64,000 bases of DNA, from contig NZ_JAMWYS010000035.1 in NCBI RefSeq assembly GCF_023914155.1, positions 94,016 through 158,015 on the forward strand, in the 5' to 3' direction. Below, piece after piece: positions 41,800 through 51,259 of the stretch. The notes below the pieces were generated by a model that was given only the letters and a program-made list of their open reading frames with translations, did no database searches and had not been told where the DNA came from. Each line of letters opens with the position of its first letter. The stretch's first letter is position 1. Source of the stretch: Solitalea agri (lineage in GTDB: Bacteria; Bacteroidota; Bacteroidia; Sphingobacteriales; Sphingobacteriaceae). Made by a program: the position numbers and the translations under genes.

Positions 41800-43348
41800 A
41801 AAACGAGATTTCTTCTTCGTTCGGATTAAAGAAATGATACTCGGTAAGCGTATAGGAAGTAACAGCTTTAATTTTCACCCATTTACGATACTTGAATAAC
41901 CATTTCATTCTAATAGAAGGAAGTCCTTTAGTTAGATAAGCCGCAATGTAAGGGTGAACGCAAAGTGTAATGCTATTCTCATTCTGCTCTTCTAAAATGT
42001 ATTGGAGGTTATTCTGAATATCATCAACCAGTGTAATGGTTGCTTTTACCTCTCCGCTTCCATTACAAGTAGGGCATTTTTCTACCGTTACGATGTTCAT
42101 TTCAGGGCGAACGCGCTGACGAGTGATCTGAACTAATCCGAATTTGCTAGGAGGAAGTATAGTATGTTTTGCACGATCTTCCGACATTTCTTTTCGCAAG
42201 GCATCATACAATGCTTTGCGGTTTGTCGGTTTGTGCATATCAATAAAGTCGATAACAATGATGCCACCTAAATCGCGTAAGCGAAGTTGACGGGCAATTT
42301 CTTTAGCCGCTTCAATGTTTACCATTAAAGCATTCTCCTCTTGTGTGTCTTCACTTGCATTACGGTTACCGCTGTTTACATCGATAACGTGCATTGCTTC
42401 TGTGCTTTCAATGATCAGGTATGCACCACCATGAAAGTTTACTGTGCGTCCAAAGGCTGTTTTGATCTGCCTTTCAATTCCATACTGCTCAAAAAGGGCC
42501 TCACGACCTTTATGCAGTTTGACAATTTTCTCCTGCTCAGGAGCTATGTTATGGATATATGAACGGATCTCCTCGTAAATGCTCTGTTCATCCACAACAA
42601 TATTCTGGAAATCGGGGCTTAAAATGTCGCGTAAAATACTCGATGTTCTGTCAATTTCCCCTAACACTTTACGGGTAGGTTCTGCAGATTTTAAACGACG
42701 TGCAAACTCCTCCCATTTATTGATTAATTCAGTAAGATCTGCATGTAGTTCAGCAACACCTTTGTTTTCAGAAACTGTGCGAATAATTACACCAAAGTTT
42801 TTTGGTTTAATGCTTTCGATCAGTTTTCTTAAACGCATGCGTTCTGTAGAACTTTTGATCTTCTTAGAAATGGAAATGGTATCGGAAAACGGAACTAATA
42901 CAACAAATCGACCGGCCAGTGAAATATCTGAGCTCAGACGGGGGCCTTTTGTTGAAATGGGTTCTTTAGCAATTTGAACTGGAATTAGCTGGCTTTTACT
43001 GAGAACTTCAGAAATCTTTCCACTCTTATTAATATCCTCTTCCCCATTAAAGCTCTGCAGATTATGATAGTTATGACTTCCATTGCGCACTTCCTTGGTT
43101 ACTTTTAATAACGAACGTACCTGCGGCCCAAGGTCCAGGTAATGCAAAAAAGCATCCTTCTCATAACCTACATCCACAAAAGCGGCATTTAATCCCGGCA
43201 TAATTTTTTTAATACGTCCAAGATAAATATCACCCACAGCATAATTTTTATTACGCTGTTCCTGATGTAGCTCTATAAGTTGTTTATCTTTTAATAAGGC
43301 GATGGTAACTCCGGTAGGAGTTGAGTTGATTAGAAGTTCCTTTACCAA
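41798..43348 (-). CDS. rng: ribonuclease E/G family protein (Rne/Rng)
   Basis: 516 aa from a TTG at 43346-43348 (LVKELLINSTPTGVTIALL matches how homologues begin, and AAGGA lies about 8 bases upstream). An in-frame ATG at 43393 would add 15 unconserved residues. S1 RNA-binding domain (about 20-110: GDIYLGRIKKIMPGLNAAFVDVG), catalytic domain with GGIIVIDFIDM and DALRKEMSEDRAKH, and the zinc-link CPTCNGSG. Processes or decays RNA in the cytosol. It follows the 29-aa basic peptide gene in the same direction. Confidence 0.94.
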   Translation of the reverse strand: MVKELLINSTPTGVTIALLKDKQLIELHQEQRNKNYAVGDIYLGRIKKIMPGLNAAFVDVGYEKDAFLHYLDLGPQVRSLLKVTKEVRNGSHNYHNLQSFNGEEDINKSGKISEVLSKSQLIPVQIAKEPISTKGPRLSSDISLAGRFVVLVPFSDTISISKKIKSSTERMRLRKLIESIKPKNFGVIIRTVSENKGVAELHADLTELINKWEEFARRLKSAEPTRKVLGEIDRTSSILRDILSPDFQNIVVDEQSIYEEIRSYIHNIAPEQEKIVKLHKGREALFEQYGIERQIKTAFGRTVNFHGGAYLIIESTEAMHVIDVNSGNRNASEDTQEENALMVNIEAAKEIARQLRLRDLGGIIVIDFIDMHKPTNRKALYDALRKEMSEDRAKHTILPPSKFGLVQITRQRVRPEMNIVTVEKCPTCNGSGEVKATITLVDDIQNNLQYILEEQNENSITLCVHPYIAAYLTKGLPSIRMKWLFKYRKWVKIKAVTSYTLTEYHFFNPNEEEISF

Positions 43349-43510
43349 AAAATAAATCCTTGATAATTCCAATGGTCCATAATATGGGCACATTGGAGTT
43401 AGTTATAAATACAGTTAATTCTCTGTTTGATTCCAATGAAAAACAAGGACACAAGCGCATTAGTTTGCAGTTCATGTCCTTGTAAGCAATAATAGCGAAA
43501 AGAAGATTAA

Positions 43511-43600
43511 TTATTTCTTCTTATGTCTGTTTTTTCTTAAGCGTTTTTTGCGCTTATGAGTAGCCATTTTATGTCTTTTTCTTTTCTTACCGCTTGGCAT
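43511..43600 (-). CDS. 29-aa highly basic peptide, likely small ribosomal protein
   Basis: ATG at 43598-43600, stop at 43511-43513; starts MPSGKKRKRHKMATHKRKKR and ends NRHKKK. Of 29 residues about 18 are Lys, Arg or His. The R/K-R-H-K-M-x-x-H-K-x-K-K pattern recalls the AURKAIP1/COX24 (bS22/mS38-like) peptides that bind rRNA. I recall similar peptides encoded near the RNase E/G gene in Bacteroidota. It sits between the TPR and rng genes on the same strand, 28 bases after the TPR gene. Coding character rests on composition, start context and location. Confidence 0.8.
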   Translation of the reverse strand: MPSGKKRKRHKMATHKRKKRLRKNRHKKK

Positions 43601-43628
43601 AATTTCAACTCGTTTAAAGTGTTACAAT

Positions 43629-44459
43629 TTATTTAAGCTCTTTTATTATCATGTCGACCTGCGAAGTAAACTGCGGGTCAACGATGAATTCTTTTGCTTT
43701 CTGATAAGCCTCAATTGCTTTAGCCTTTTCACCCATGTTGCGATAAGTTTCGCCGAGGTAAAAGTAAGCTTCACCACTTGGGGCTTTCTTCAGAACGGTG
43801 ATAAAGCGTTTTTCCGCTTTATCATATTGGCCTGATCGCATTGAGAACAAACCTAAACTATAGTTTGCCTTAATATTCTCAGGATCTTTTTCAACAACCC
43901 CTCGGAGCAAGGTTATGCCCTGCATAGGGGCTTGAGTGTTTTCAACATAACAAATTCCCAAGCCTGTTTTAGCATCAAGGTTTTCCGGGTCGAGATTAAG
44001 CACCTGTTGATAAGCGTCAATAGCTTTATCGGCAACAAAGCGAACAACTAAACTATCGCTGATAGAAGCTATGCCGGTTTGTAATTTTTCACCTGCCAAA
44101 AGCCAGTTGTTGACATCTGGTCGGGCTTTGGCTACATCATAATAGTATAAACCGCTGATGTAACTTAAACCTCTGTCAGTAGTTTCCCACTGTTTTGCCA
44201 ATGATTTTTTCAACTCTGTGTTTTGAGGATCTTTTGCCAATCTAGCTTCCAGATCTTCAATTTGCTTAACACTGCCCGCTTCTAATTGCTTTTTAGCAGA
44301 TATAGAAATCGATTGTATTGAAATTTCCGAAGAAGCTTGCGCATTCTCCGGCTTTTTACCCTCATTAGGGTTTACCAACCCTTTGATGTCAAGTGAATAC
44401 AGTGCACCAACCAGTATGACTGATGATCCGATAATGAGTATTTGTTTTCTCGACAACAA
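43629..44459 (-). CDS. tetratricopeptide-repeat protein, membrane-anchored
   Basis: 276 aa. One N-terminal membrane helix (about 7-24) followed by a soluble, helical domain. TPR units are visible at about 148-180 (ADKAIDAYQQVLNLDPENLDAKTGLG region), 181-213 (GVVEKDPENIKANYSLGLFSMRSG) and 215-260 (YDKAEKRFITVLKKAPSGEAYFYLGETYRNMGEKAKAIEAY). Presumably a scaffold; binding partner unknown. Begins 18 bases after the HU gene stop, hence co-transcribed. Confidence 0.87.
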   Translation of the reverse strand: MLSRKQILIIGSSVILVGALYSLDIKGLVNPNEGKKPENAQASSEISIQSISISAKKQLEAGSVKQIEDLEARLAKDPQNTELKKSLAKQWETTDRGLSYISGLYYYDVAKARPDVNNWLLAGEKLQTGIASISDSLVVRFVADKAIDAYQQVLNLDPENLDAKTGLGICYVENTQAPMQGITLLRGVVEKDPENIKANYSLGLFSMRSGQYDKAEKRFITVLKKAPSGEAYFYLGETYRNMGEKAKAIEAYQKAKEFIVDPQFTSQVDMIIKELK

Positions 44460-44477
44460 TTTAATAGGGGTTTAAAA

Positions 44478-44804
44478 TTACATTTCTACTTTTTCCTCTG
44501 CAGAAGCAGCCATTTTAGCTTTTGCACTGCTGTTTTTTACTTTCTCTACGAAAACTTTTGCAGGCTTGAAGCTTGGGATAAAGTGTTCAGGGATAATAAT
44601 AGCAGTGTTTTTAGAGATATTTCTGGCAGTTTTTTCAGCTCTTTTCTTGATAACAAAGCTTCCAAAGCCTCTTACATACACGTTATCGCCCTCAATCATT
44701 GAGTTTTTGATTACCTTAAAGAACGCTTCTACGCATTCCGCTACATCAACTTTCTCAATTCCAGTTTTTTGTGCAATTTCTGCAATTACCTCAGCTTTAG
44801 TCAT
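44478..44804 (-). CDS. HU/IHF-family DNA-binding protein
   Basis: 108 aa from the ATG at 44802-44804 (MTKAEVIAEIAQKTG); the frame is open further upstream but that part overlaps the promoter. Family features: VYVRGFGSFVIKKRAEKTARNISKNTAIIIPEHFIPSFKPAK with the DNA-intercalating arm Pro. Extra C-terminal tail of about 15 residues rich in Ala, Lys and Glu (AKAKMAASAEEKVEM). Nucleoid-bending protein. Divergent from mutY, first gene of the series leading to rng and radA. Confidence 0.94.
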   Translation of the reverse strand: MTKAEVIAEIAQKTGIEKVDVAECVEAFFKVIKNSMIEGDNVYVRGFGSFVIKKRAEKTARNISKNTAIIIPEHFIPSFKPAKVFVEKVKNSSAKAKMAASAEEKVEM

Positions 44805-44849
44805 CTTTTTTCTTTTTAAAGTCCTAACGTCTTCATTAATTTGGGGTTG

Positions 44850-44857
44850 CAAAGTTA
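44850..44857 (-). promoter_or_regulatory. -7 element of the HU operon promoter
   Basis: TAACTTTG on the minus strand, perfect TAnnTTTG; start near 44843, leader about 40 nt. Supports the HU start at 44804. Confidence 0.6.
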
Positions 44858-44901
44858 TGTGTTTAAACCGATTATAAAAATCTAAAAAATATTTTTTTAA
44901 A

Positions 44902-45945
44902 ATGTTTGTTGAAGAAGTTACAAAGTGGTACGAAATAAACAGTCGTGAGTTGCCTTGGCGCAACACTTCCGATGCTTATATAATATGGCTCTCAGAGATT
45001 ATATTACAGCAAACACGGGTGGAGCAGGGGATGCCCTATTTTTATAAATTTAAGGAGCGATTTGTTACTGTGAATGACTTTGCTCAAGCTTCTGAAGATG
45101 AAGTTCTTAAGTTGTGGCAAGGGCTTGGTTATTACTCCAGAGCAAGGAATATGCATGCGACTGCAAAATCGGTAATGACTGATCATAATGGAGTGTTTCC
45201 AACGGATTATTATCAACTACTAAAACTTAAAGGAATTGGGGAGTACACCGCTGCTGCTATATCATCTTTTTCATCAAATGCTCCCCATGCTGTAGTTGAT
45301 GGAAATGTTTATAGGTTGTTATCAAGGTATTTTGGCATATCCACTCCTATCGATTCGACTAAAGGCAAAAAGCAGTTTAAAGAGTTGGCTTACGATTTAT
45401 TGAAAGAAGCGGTTCCTCGAGTTTATAATCAGGCAGTTATGGAGTTTGGGGCAATTCAATGTAAGCCGGCTAATCCGAATTGCGAAAATTGTCCTTTGCA
45501 GATTAATTGTGTTGCTTATATACAGCAAACAATTAGTTCATTACCCGTTAAATCGAAGAAGACAGCTGTTAAAGAGCGTTTTTTTAATTATCTTATTTTT
45601 CGAAATAATAACAACTTATTGCTGAATAAGCGTGTCAGCAAAGATATCTGGCAAAACATGTATGACTTCCCGTTAGTTGAAAGCCAAACCAGATTAAGTG
45701 AACAGGAGTTGGTTTCATCTAGTCAATTTCAAGATATTGTAAACGCGAATGACGCACTGATAATGTCCGTTTCAAATGAGCAAAAGCATGTGCTTTCTCA
45801 TCAGATTATCTATGCTAAGTTTTGGGAGATTGAAAGTAAATATCCGAAAACCAGCTTATTGGAAAATGAATTTTGGGTAGGTGAGGAGGAGTTTGAAAGT
45901 TATGCTTTCCCAAAATTAGTTGATAATTATTTAAAAAAGTTTTAA
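44902..45945 (+). CDS. mutY: A/G-specific adenine DNA glycosylase
   Basis: 347 aa. Removes adenine opposite 8-oxoguanine. Catalytic Glu32 (SEIILQQT), helix-hairpin-helix KLKGIGEYTAAAI (108-120) with Asp133 in VVDGNVYR, and the four-cysteine iron-sulphur loop Cys187, Cys194, Cys197, Cys203. C-terminal NUDIX-like domain (about 225-347) for 8-oxoG recognition, with FWEIESKYP. Followed after 43 bases by ssb in the same direction. Confidence 0.96.
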   Translation: MFVEEVTKWYEINSRELPWRNTSDAYIIWLSEIILQQTRVEQGMPYFYKFKERFVTVNDFAQASEDEVLKLWQGLGYYSRARNMHATAKSVMTDHNGVFPTDYYQLLKLKGIGEYTAAAISSFSSNAPHAVVDGNVYRLLSRYFGISTPIDSTKGKKQFKELAYDLLKEAVPRVYNQAVMEFGAIQCKPANPNCENCPLQINCVAYIQQTISSLPVKSKKTAVKERFFNYLIFRNNNNLLLNKRVSKDIWQNMYDFPLVESQTRLSEQELVSSSQFQDIVNANDALIMSVSNEQKHVLSHQIIYAKFWEIESKYPKTSLLENEFWVGEEEFESYAFPKLVDNYLKKF

Positions 45946-45988
45946 CTTATTCTGATAAATCAATTTTACGCTCTAATACAATTTATCT

Positions 45989-46456
45989 ATGTCTGGAATT
46001 AATAAAGTTATTCTGGTTGGACATTTGGGCAAGGATCCCGAATTAAGACACCTGGAAGGCGGAGTAAAGGTAGCTAGTTTTCCTTTGGCCACTTCCGAAA
46101 CATACACCAAGGATGGTAAAAAAATTGAACAGACCGAATGGCACAATATTGTAATGTGGCGTGGCTTGGCAGATATTGCTGAAAAATTTCTGGTGAAAGG
46201 GAAACTGGTTTACATTGAAGGTAAATTGCGCACTCGTTCATGGGAAGACAAAGAAGGTCACAAACGTTATCAAACAGAAATAGTTGCCGACAATTTTACC
46301 ATGCTTGGCCGAAAAAGTGATAATGAGCCTGTTAACGGGGGCTACCAATCTACCGGAACCTATGATGGTTCACATGGAACAACAAAAGTTGAGGAGCACA
46401 TTCCAGCTGCAATCTCTGCAAATCAGGATGCTCCTGAAGACGATCTTCCTTTTTAA
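45989..46456 (+). CDS. ssb: single-stranded DNA-binding protein
   Basis: 155 aa. OB-fold about 1-110 starting MSGINKVILVGHLGKDPELRHLEGGVKVASFPLATSE, followed by a flexible Gly/Ser/Thr region and the acidic tip DDLPF that docks partner proteins. Normal length. Ends in the terminator at 46477; mutY lies directly upstream and may be co-transcribed. Confidence 0.97.
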   Translation: MSGINKVILVGHLGKDPELRHLEGGVKVASFPLATSETYTKDGKKIEQTEWHNIVMWRGLADIAEKFLVKGKLVYIEGKLRTRSWEDKEGHKRYQTEIVADNFTMLGRKSDNEPVNGGYQSTGTYDGSHGTTKVEEHIPAAISANQDAPEDDLPF

Positions 46457-46476
46457 TCTTAACATCTAATGATACT

Positions 46477-46510
46477 AAAGCAGGCTTCCTACAAGAAGCC
46501 TGCTTTTTTT
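46477..46510 (+). terminator. intrinsic terminator
   Basis: AAAGCAGGCTTC (46477-46488), CTACAA loop, GAAGCCTGCTTT (46495-46506), T-tract. Ends the mutY-ssb unit. Confidence 0.93.
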
Positions 46511-46605
46511 GTTTTAAATTACTGATTAATAGTTAATTGTAATTATTAACTTTAAGCTACCTCGTGTTAATTAAACCTTCTATTCTAAACTAAAAATCTA
46601 AACTT

Positions 46606-47889
46606 ATGGCAACCAATATTATTGATAGCTTAAAAGGCTTAGTATCACCTGATCTTATTTCACAAGCTTCTACTTTGTTAGGTGAATCGTCAGGGAGTGT
46701 TAATTCAGCTCTTGGCACCGCATTTCCAAGCATTTTGGCAGGGCTGTTAAATAAATCTTCTGATAGCTCATCAATGAGTAGTTTGTTTAGTATGATCCAA
46801 GGGGCGGGTACCAGCAATATCCTTTCTAATCCCTCTGATTTGATTTCAGGCTTAAGTGGTGGAGGGAGTGGTATAATCGATCAAGGTAAACAATTTTTAT
46901 CCTCTTTATTTGGCAGTAAAACCGCTGATTTGTCAACAATGATTGGTACTGCATCAGGGGTTAGGAGTTCATCTGCTTCCTCTATTTTGAGTATAGCGGC
47001 CCCTTTGGTTATGAGTTTTTTAGGGAGCAAAATAAGCAGTGAAGGGCTTGGATTAAGCGGACTAACCAGCTATTTAAGTAGCCAAAAAGATAATATCATA
47101 AATGCAGCACCTGCCGGATTAGGCAGCTTGTTAGGAATTGGTAGTTTATCAAGTTTAGGATCAAGTGCTGCCAATGCAGTACAGGATACAGTTACTGGTG
47201 CTCGTAGACAAGCTGAGAATGCCGCCAATCAGGCTTCTGGTAGCTCCTCAACGATTAGAAACCTGTTGCTGCTTGCCGTAGCAGCTTTAGCAGTTTTCTT
47301 TTTATGGAGAAGCTGTAATAAGAAACCTGATGTAACCGAAGTTCCTCCAACTATTGATTCAATGGTGGACAAGGCCAAAACAATGGCTGATTCGGCAGCC
47401 TCTATGGCTACAGATGCAGTTGCGAAGTTGGGTGCCTTCTTCAAAAAGAAATTACCTAATGGAATCGAATTGAATATTCCGGAAATGGGTATTGAGAATA
47501 AGCTTATTGCTTTTATTGAAGATACCAGCAAGCCGGTTGATAAAACAACTTGGTTTTCTTTTGATCGGTTGACCTTTGAAACGGGGTCTGCAGTTTTAAA
47601 ACCTGAATCAAACGAACAATTGACTAACATTGCTGAGATTTTGAAGGCGTATCCTAATGTGGAGGTTAAATTGGGTGGTTATACAGATAATGTTGGAGAT
47701 GCTGCAGCTAATTTGAAACTTTCCACCGATAGGGCTAATAACGTTAAAGCAGAACTTGAGAAATTAGGGATTGATGGAAAACGTATTGAAGCCGAAGGCT
47801 ATGGTCAGGAACATCCAGTGGCAAGTAATGATACCGAGGAAGGCAAAGCACAAAATCGTAGGATAGATATTAGAGTGACTAAGAAATAA
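46606..47889 (+). CDS. DUF937-transmembrane-OmpA fusion protein
   Basis: 427 aa in three parts. Residues 1-190: DUF937 (YidB-like), serine/glycine-rich, with SALGTAFPSILAGLLNKSS and ILSIAAPLVMSFLGSKI. Residues about 219-235: one hydrophobic helix (LLLLAVAALAVFFLW) followed by Arg-Ser-Cys. Residues about 310-427: OmpA peptidoglycan-binding domain (FETGSAVLKPES ... LGGYTDNVGD ... EGYGQEHPVASND ... NRRIDIRV). No signal peptide, so DUF937 is probably cytosolic and OmpA periplasmic. A TAACTTTA -7-like word lies at 46547-46554. Confidence 0.9.
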   Translation: MATNIIDSLKGLVSPDLISQASTLLGESSGSVNSALGTAFPSILAGLLNKSSDSSSMSSLFSMIQGAGTSNILSNPSDLISGLSGGGSGIIDQGKQFLSSLFGSKTADLSTMIGTASGVRSSSASSILSIAAPLVMSFLGSKISSEGLGLSGLTSYLSSQKDNIINAAPAGLGSLLGIGSLSSLGSSAANAVQDTVTGARRQAENAANQASGSSSTIRNLLLLAVAALAVFFLWRSCNKKPDVTEVPPTIDSMVDKAKTMADSAASMATDAVAKLGAFFKKKLPNGIELNIPEMGIENKLIAFIEDTSKPVDKTTWFSFDRLTFETGSAVLKPESNEQLTNIAEILKAYPNVEVKLGGYTDNVGDAAANLKLSTDRANNVKAELEKLGIDGKRIEAEGYGQEHPVASNDTEEGKAQNRRIDIRVTKK

Positions 47890-47915
47890 TTAACATAATA
47901 AACCTAAGATTGACA

Positions 47916-47944
47916 AAGGGCGGTGTTTATGGAACTCCGCCCTT
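47916..47944. terminator. short hairpin between convergent genes
   Basis: AAGGGCGG (47916-47923) with CCGCCCTT (47937-47944), 13-nt loop. Weak T-tract; position supports a terminator role for both genes. Confidence 0.65.
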
Positions 47945-47952
47945 CGCAATTA

Positions 47953-49194
47953 TTAAATAGACCAATCTTGCTTTCGGGCATCTTTACCAAGTGCATAACT
48001 GCCAACTTCATTGCCGTTGTCATTAAGCATTTGTAAACTTAGCTTTCTTGTATTTGCTTTAAGTTTAATTAAAGTACGCTCCCCATTCTGAGGACCACCT
48101 CCTATAATAATCGGATAGTTATGTGTACCTGGTTTTCGATCATGCACTTTGTAGGTATGGGTGTGTCCACAAATGACCATGTCAACCTTCCCCTTGTTGA
48201 ACAAATCAGCAAACATTTTACGTGAATGCGTACTCCCATGCTCTTCTTCAGAATAATAATGAGGTATATGCATTAATACTACTCGAAACGATGCCTTTCT
48301 GAATTCCGGCTTTTTTATTTCATTGGCTAACCATTGCGCTTGAACTTCACGATAATGATCAAAATCTACAATTCCGGCGTACACAGGATGGGTGTCTTCC
48401 TTGTCTTCGCCGGTGTCTAAACAAACAAAACGCACAGGTCCTTGAGTAAAGGCGAAGAAAAAATTGCCCGAAATATTGTCGAAGTAGTTTACAAACTCAC
48501 GGGCAAATTTGCCGCGGGTTTCATGATTACCACGCACATACATGAAAGGTGTTTTTGTAGCAAAGGCATCTGTGCAGGGTTTTAACATATGATTGATAAT
48601 TTGTTTTTCATCAGTTTGATAGTCGAACATATCACCATTGAAGAAAATCAAGTCATATGGGTCGTTTTTGTTAAGATTTATTAAATGACCGATGCTTTCC
48701 GGACGGTCGTGAAGGTCATTCATTATTAGCATTGAAACATTATCCGACTTTGTTTCAAATGTTTTAAATGAATAGGATTCGCTATTTAGTGTTTTGCCAT
48801 AAGTGACTTTGTATGGTTTGAAATCGAGAATTTCTTTGGCAACAACCCGGTATTGGTAAACTTTACCTGATTCTAAGTTCTCAAGCTTGATTTTATTTAA
48901 ACCACAGTTTGCTTCAATTAATCCATTATGTGAAGCATACGCCTTCTTGTCCAAAATGCCATTCTCGCCATAGTCAATCCAACAGAATGCTTTTTTATTG
49001 GTAAGCCACATTATAGTTATTGAAGTTGCTGTGGGGCTTTGTAAGTAAGGCAATGTTAAAAATCCAAATTCTTCCTCTTCCTTTATTAATTCACCCGCTT
49101 TAGAAATAAATGGAGTTGATATTAATGCTCCGAGTGCTCCGGCTTTAGATACCAAGCTAACAAACCCACGACGAGATATAGATTTTTTACTCAT
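47953..49194 (-). CDS. Tat-exported metallophosphoesterase (purple-acid-phosphatase-like)
   Basis: 413 aa. Twin-arginine signal SRRGFVS (7-13) followed by a hydrophobic stretch. An N-terminal fibronectin-like domain (about 45-150) precedes a calcineurin-type phosphoesterase: LIMNDLHD, FFNGDMFDY, YVRGNHETRG, HIPHYYSEEEHG and CGHTHTYKVH supply the two-metal site. Folded before export, acts in the periplasm or outside on an unknown phosphoester. The layout matches bacterial purple-acid-phosphatase relatives. Monocistronic. Confidence 0.92.
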   Translation of the reverse strand: MSKKSISRRGFVSLVSKAGALGALISTPFISKAGELIKEEEEFGFLTLPYLQSPTATSITIMWLTNKKAFCWIDYGENGILDKKAYASHNGLIEANCGLNKIKLENLESGKVYQYRVVAKEILDFKPYKVTYGKTLNSESYSFKTFETKSDNVSMLIMNDLHDRPESIGHLINLNKNDPYDLIFFNGDMFDYQTDEKQIINHMLKPCTDAFATKTPFMYVRGNHETRGKFAREFVNYFDNISGNFFFAFTQGPVRFVCLDTGEDKEDTHPVYAGIVDFDHYREVQAQWLANEIKKPEFRKASFRVVLMHIPHYYSEEEHGSTHSRKMFADLFNKGKVDMVICGHTHTYKVHDRKPGTHNYPIIIGGGPQNGERTLIKLKANTRKLSLQMLNDNGNEVGSYALGKDARKQDWSI

Positions 49195-49249
49195 AATCTT
49201 AAATAGGAATTCAAATGGGTTTCAAGGTATTTCAATTTTATAGCAATAA

Positions 49250-49281
49250 AAAAAGCCATGGTTATAAGACCATGGCTTTTT
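49250..49281. terminator. bidirectional intrinsic terminator-like hairpin
   Basis: AAAAAGCCATGGT (49250-49262), TATAAG loop, ACCATGGCTTTTT (49269-49281). Lies between aspS and the phosphoesterase, both on the minus strand; ends aspS on that strand. Confidence 0.9.
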
Positions 49282-49322
49282 ATGCTTTTTAGCGTTAATC
49301 AAACGATTGTTTTAATTTCAGC

Positions 49323-51065
49323 TTATTTTACGGCAATACTTAATTCATTTAGTTGCTCATTGGCGATTGTCGAAGGCGAATCAATCATCACATCACGGCC
49401 TGAGTTGTTTTTAGGGAATGCAATCACGTCGCGAATGGTATCTAAGCCCGCAAATAATGAGCATAAACGATCGAATCCAAAAGCGATACCACCATGCGGA
49501 GGGGCTCCGAATTCAAATGCATCCATTAAGAATCCAAACTGTTTATGAGCCTCTTCTTGGCTAAATCCTAAATGTTTGAACATCAGGCTTTGTAATTCTT
49601 TGTTATGGATACGAATAGAACCTCCACCAATTTCGGTTCCGTTTAGTACCATATCATAGGCATTGGCACGAACAGCTCCGGGGTCAGTTTCCAACAAGGC
49701 AATATCTTCAGGTTTTGGAGAAGTGAACGGATGGTGCATTGCATGCCAACGGCCACTTTCTTCGTCAAACTCCAATAACGGAAAGTCTAATACCCAAAGT
49801 GGAGCAAACGTATTTTTGTCGCGGAAACCTAAACGATTACCCATTTCTAAACGAAGTTCATTTAGTGCTTTGCGGGTTTTGTCAGCTTTTCCGGCAAGGA
49901 TCAAAATCAGATCACCTTTTTCGGCTCCGAAAGCGCTTACCCATTTTTGGAGTTCTTCTTCCGAGTAGAATTTATCAACTGACGATTTGATGGTTCCATC
50001 TTCGTTATAACGACAATAAACTAAACCTGTGGCGCCAATCTGTGGTTTTTTAACAAAGTCGGTTAACTCATCAACCTGCTTACGAGTGTATTGAGCGCAC
50101 CCTTTTGCGCAAATACCCACAACAAGTTCGGCATCATCAAAAACTTTAAAGTCTTTCCCTTTTACTACATCATTCAGTTCAACAAACTTCATATCAAAAC
50201 GAATATCCGGTTTGTCGGAACCATAGTATTTCATAGCGTCAGCATAGGTCATGCGTGGAACCTCGGCGATGTCAATTCCTTTAATCGACTTAAATAAATG
50301 TTTAAATAAGCCTTCAAACATATTTAAAATGTCTTCCTGCTCAACAAAGCTCATCTCGCAGTCGATTTGAGTAAACTCCGGTTGGCGGTCGGCACGTAAG
50401 TCTTCATCACGGAAACATTTTACAATCTGAAAATAGCGGTCAAAACCAGAAACCATTAACAGCTGCTTAAACGTTTGCGGTGATTGAGGAAGCGCATAAA
50501 ACTCTCCCGGGTTCATACGACTAGGTACCACAAAGTCGCGAGCACCTTCAGGCGTTGATTTGATCAATACCGGTGTTTCCACCTCAATAAACTTATGATT
50601 GCTTAAATAATTGCGGGTTTCATGAGCCATTTTATGGCGAAGCTCCATGTTTTTACGCACAACCGCACGACGTAAATCGAGGTAACGGTACTTCATGCGT
50701 AAATCATCACCACCATCGGTTTCATCTTCAATTAAGAAAGGAACCGTTTTGGCAGCATTTAATATTTCCAGTTTTGAAATTTTAATTTCGATTTCTCCGG
50801 TAGGTATCTTTAAATTTTTGCTCGAACGCTCAATAACCTTTCCGGTTATTTTAATAACAAACTCGCGGCCCAATTTACGTCCTTCGGCACACAGCTGCTC
50901 GTTATCATCCATGTTAAAAACTAACTGGGTAATTCCGTAGCGGTCACGTAAATCAATAAATGTCATTCCTCCCAAATCACGCGATTTGGCAACCCATCCG
51001 CTCAGGGTAACTTCGGCTCCTAAATCTTTTATAGTTAACTCTCCGCAAGTGTGTGTTCTATGCAT
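49323..51065 (-). CDS. aspS: aspartate--tRNA ligase
   Basis: 580 aa, bacterial type. N-terminal anticodon-binding OB domain (about 1-115, [26 protein letters not shown]), class II catalytic core with motif 2 [23 protein letters not shown], a GAD insert (about 300-410, [12 protein letters not shown]), and motif 3 GIAFGFDRL near the end. Charges tRNA-Asp (discriminating type, as judged by the GAD insert). Start at the ATG 51063-51065. Confidence 0.97.
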   Translation of the reverse strand: MHRTHTCGELTIKDLGAEVTLSGWVAKSRDLGGMTFIDLRDRYGITQLVFNMDDNEQLCAEGRKLGREFVIKITGKVIERSSKNLKIPTGEIEIKISKLEILNAAKTVPFLIEDETDGGDDLRMKYRYLDLRRAVVRKNMELRHKMAHETRNYLSNHKFIEVETPVLIKSTPEGARDFVVPSRMNPGEFYALPQSPQTFKQLLMVSGFDRYFQIVKCFRDEDLRADRQPEFTQIDCEMSFVEQEDILNMFEGLFKHLFKSIKGIDIAEVPRMTYADAMKYYGSDKPDIRFDMKFVELNDVVKGKDFKVFDDAELVVGICAKGCAQYTRKQVDELTDFVKKPQIGATGLVYCRYNEDGTIKSSVDKFYSEEELQKWVSAFGAEKGDLILILAGKADKTRKALNELRLEMGNRLGFRDKNTFAPLWVLDFPLLEFDEESGRWHAMHHPFTSPKPEDIALLETDPGAVRANAYDMVLNGTEIGGGSIRIHNKELQSLMFKHLGFSQEEAHKQFGFLMDAFEFGAPPHGGIAFGFDRLCSLFAGLDTIRDVIAFPKNNSGRDVMIDSPSTIANEQLNELSIAVK

Positions 51066-51094
51066 ATGCTTATGTTTTGCAGTCTGTTGAGGCG

Positions 51095-51102
51095 CAAAAG
51101 TA
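51095..51102 (-). promoter_or_regulatory. -7 element of the aspS promoter
   Basis: TACTTTTG on the minus strand, perfect TAnnTTTG, 29 bases before the aspS start. Confidence 0.55.
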
Positions 51103-51259
51103 ATTATTTACACCGAAATTAGATAGGTGTTGATATTCAATTAAAGTAGGAAAATCTAACTAAATTGAACCTTGCAATGTCATTTTATTACTTAAAAGAC
51201 ATTTTAACTGAATTTTCGAAAAAAAATTTCATCTATGTGCAACATTCTTTAATTGGTTC

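Noticed and set aside
44805..44966. 54-residue N-terminal extension of the HU protein
   Set aside because: The segment contains the promoter word TAACTTTG and overlaps the mutY start; HU proteins begin at MTKAEVI.
49323..51065. Several plus-strand ORFs within aspS
   Set aside because: They are antisense shadows of a full-length, well-conserved tRNA synthetase.
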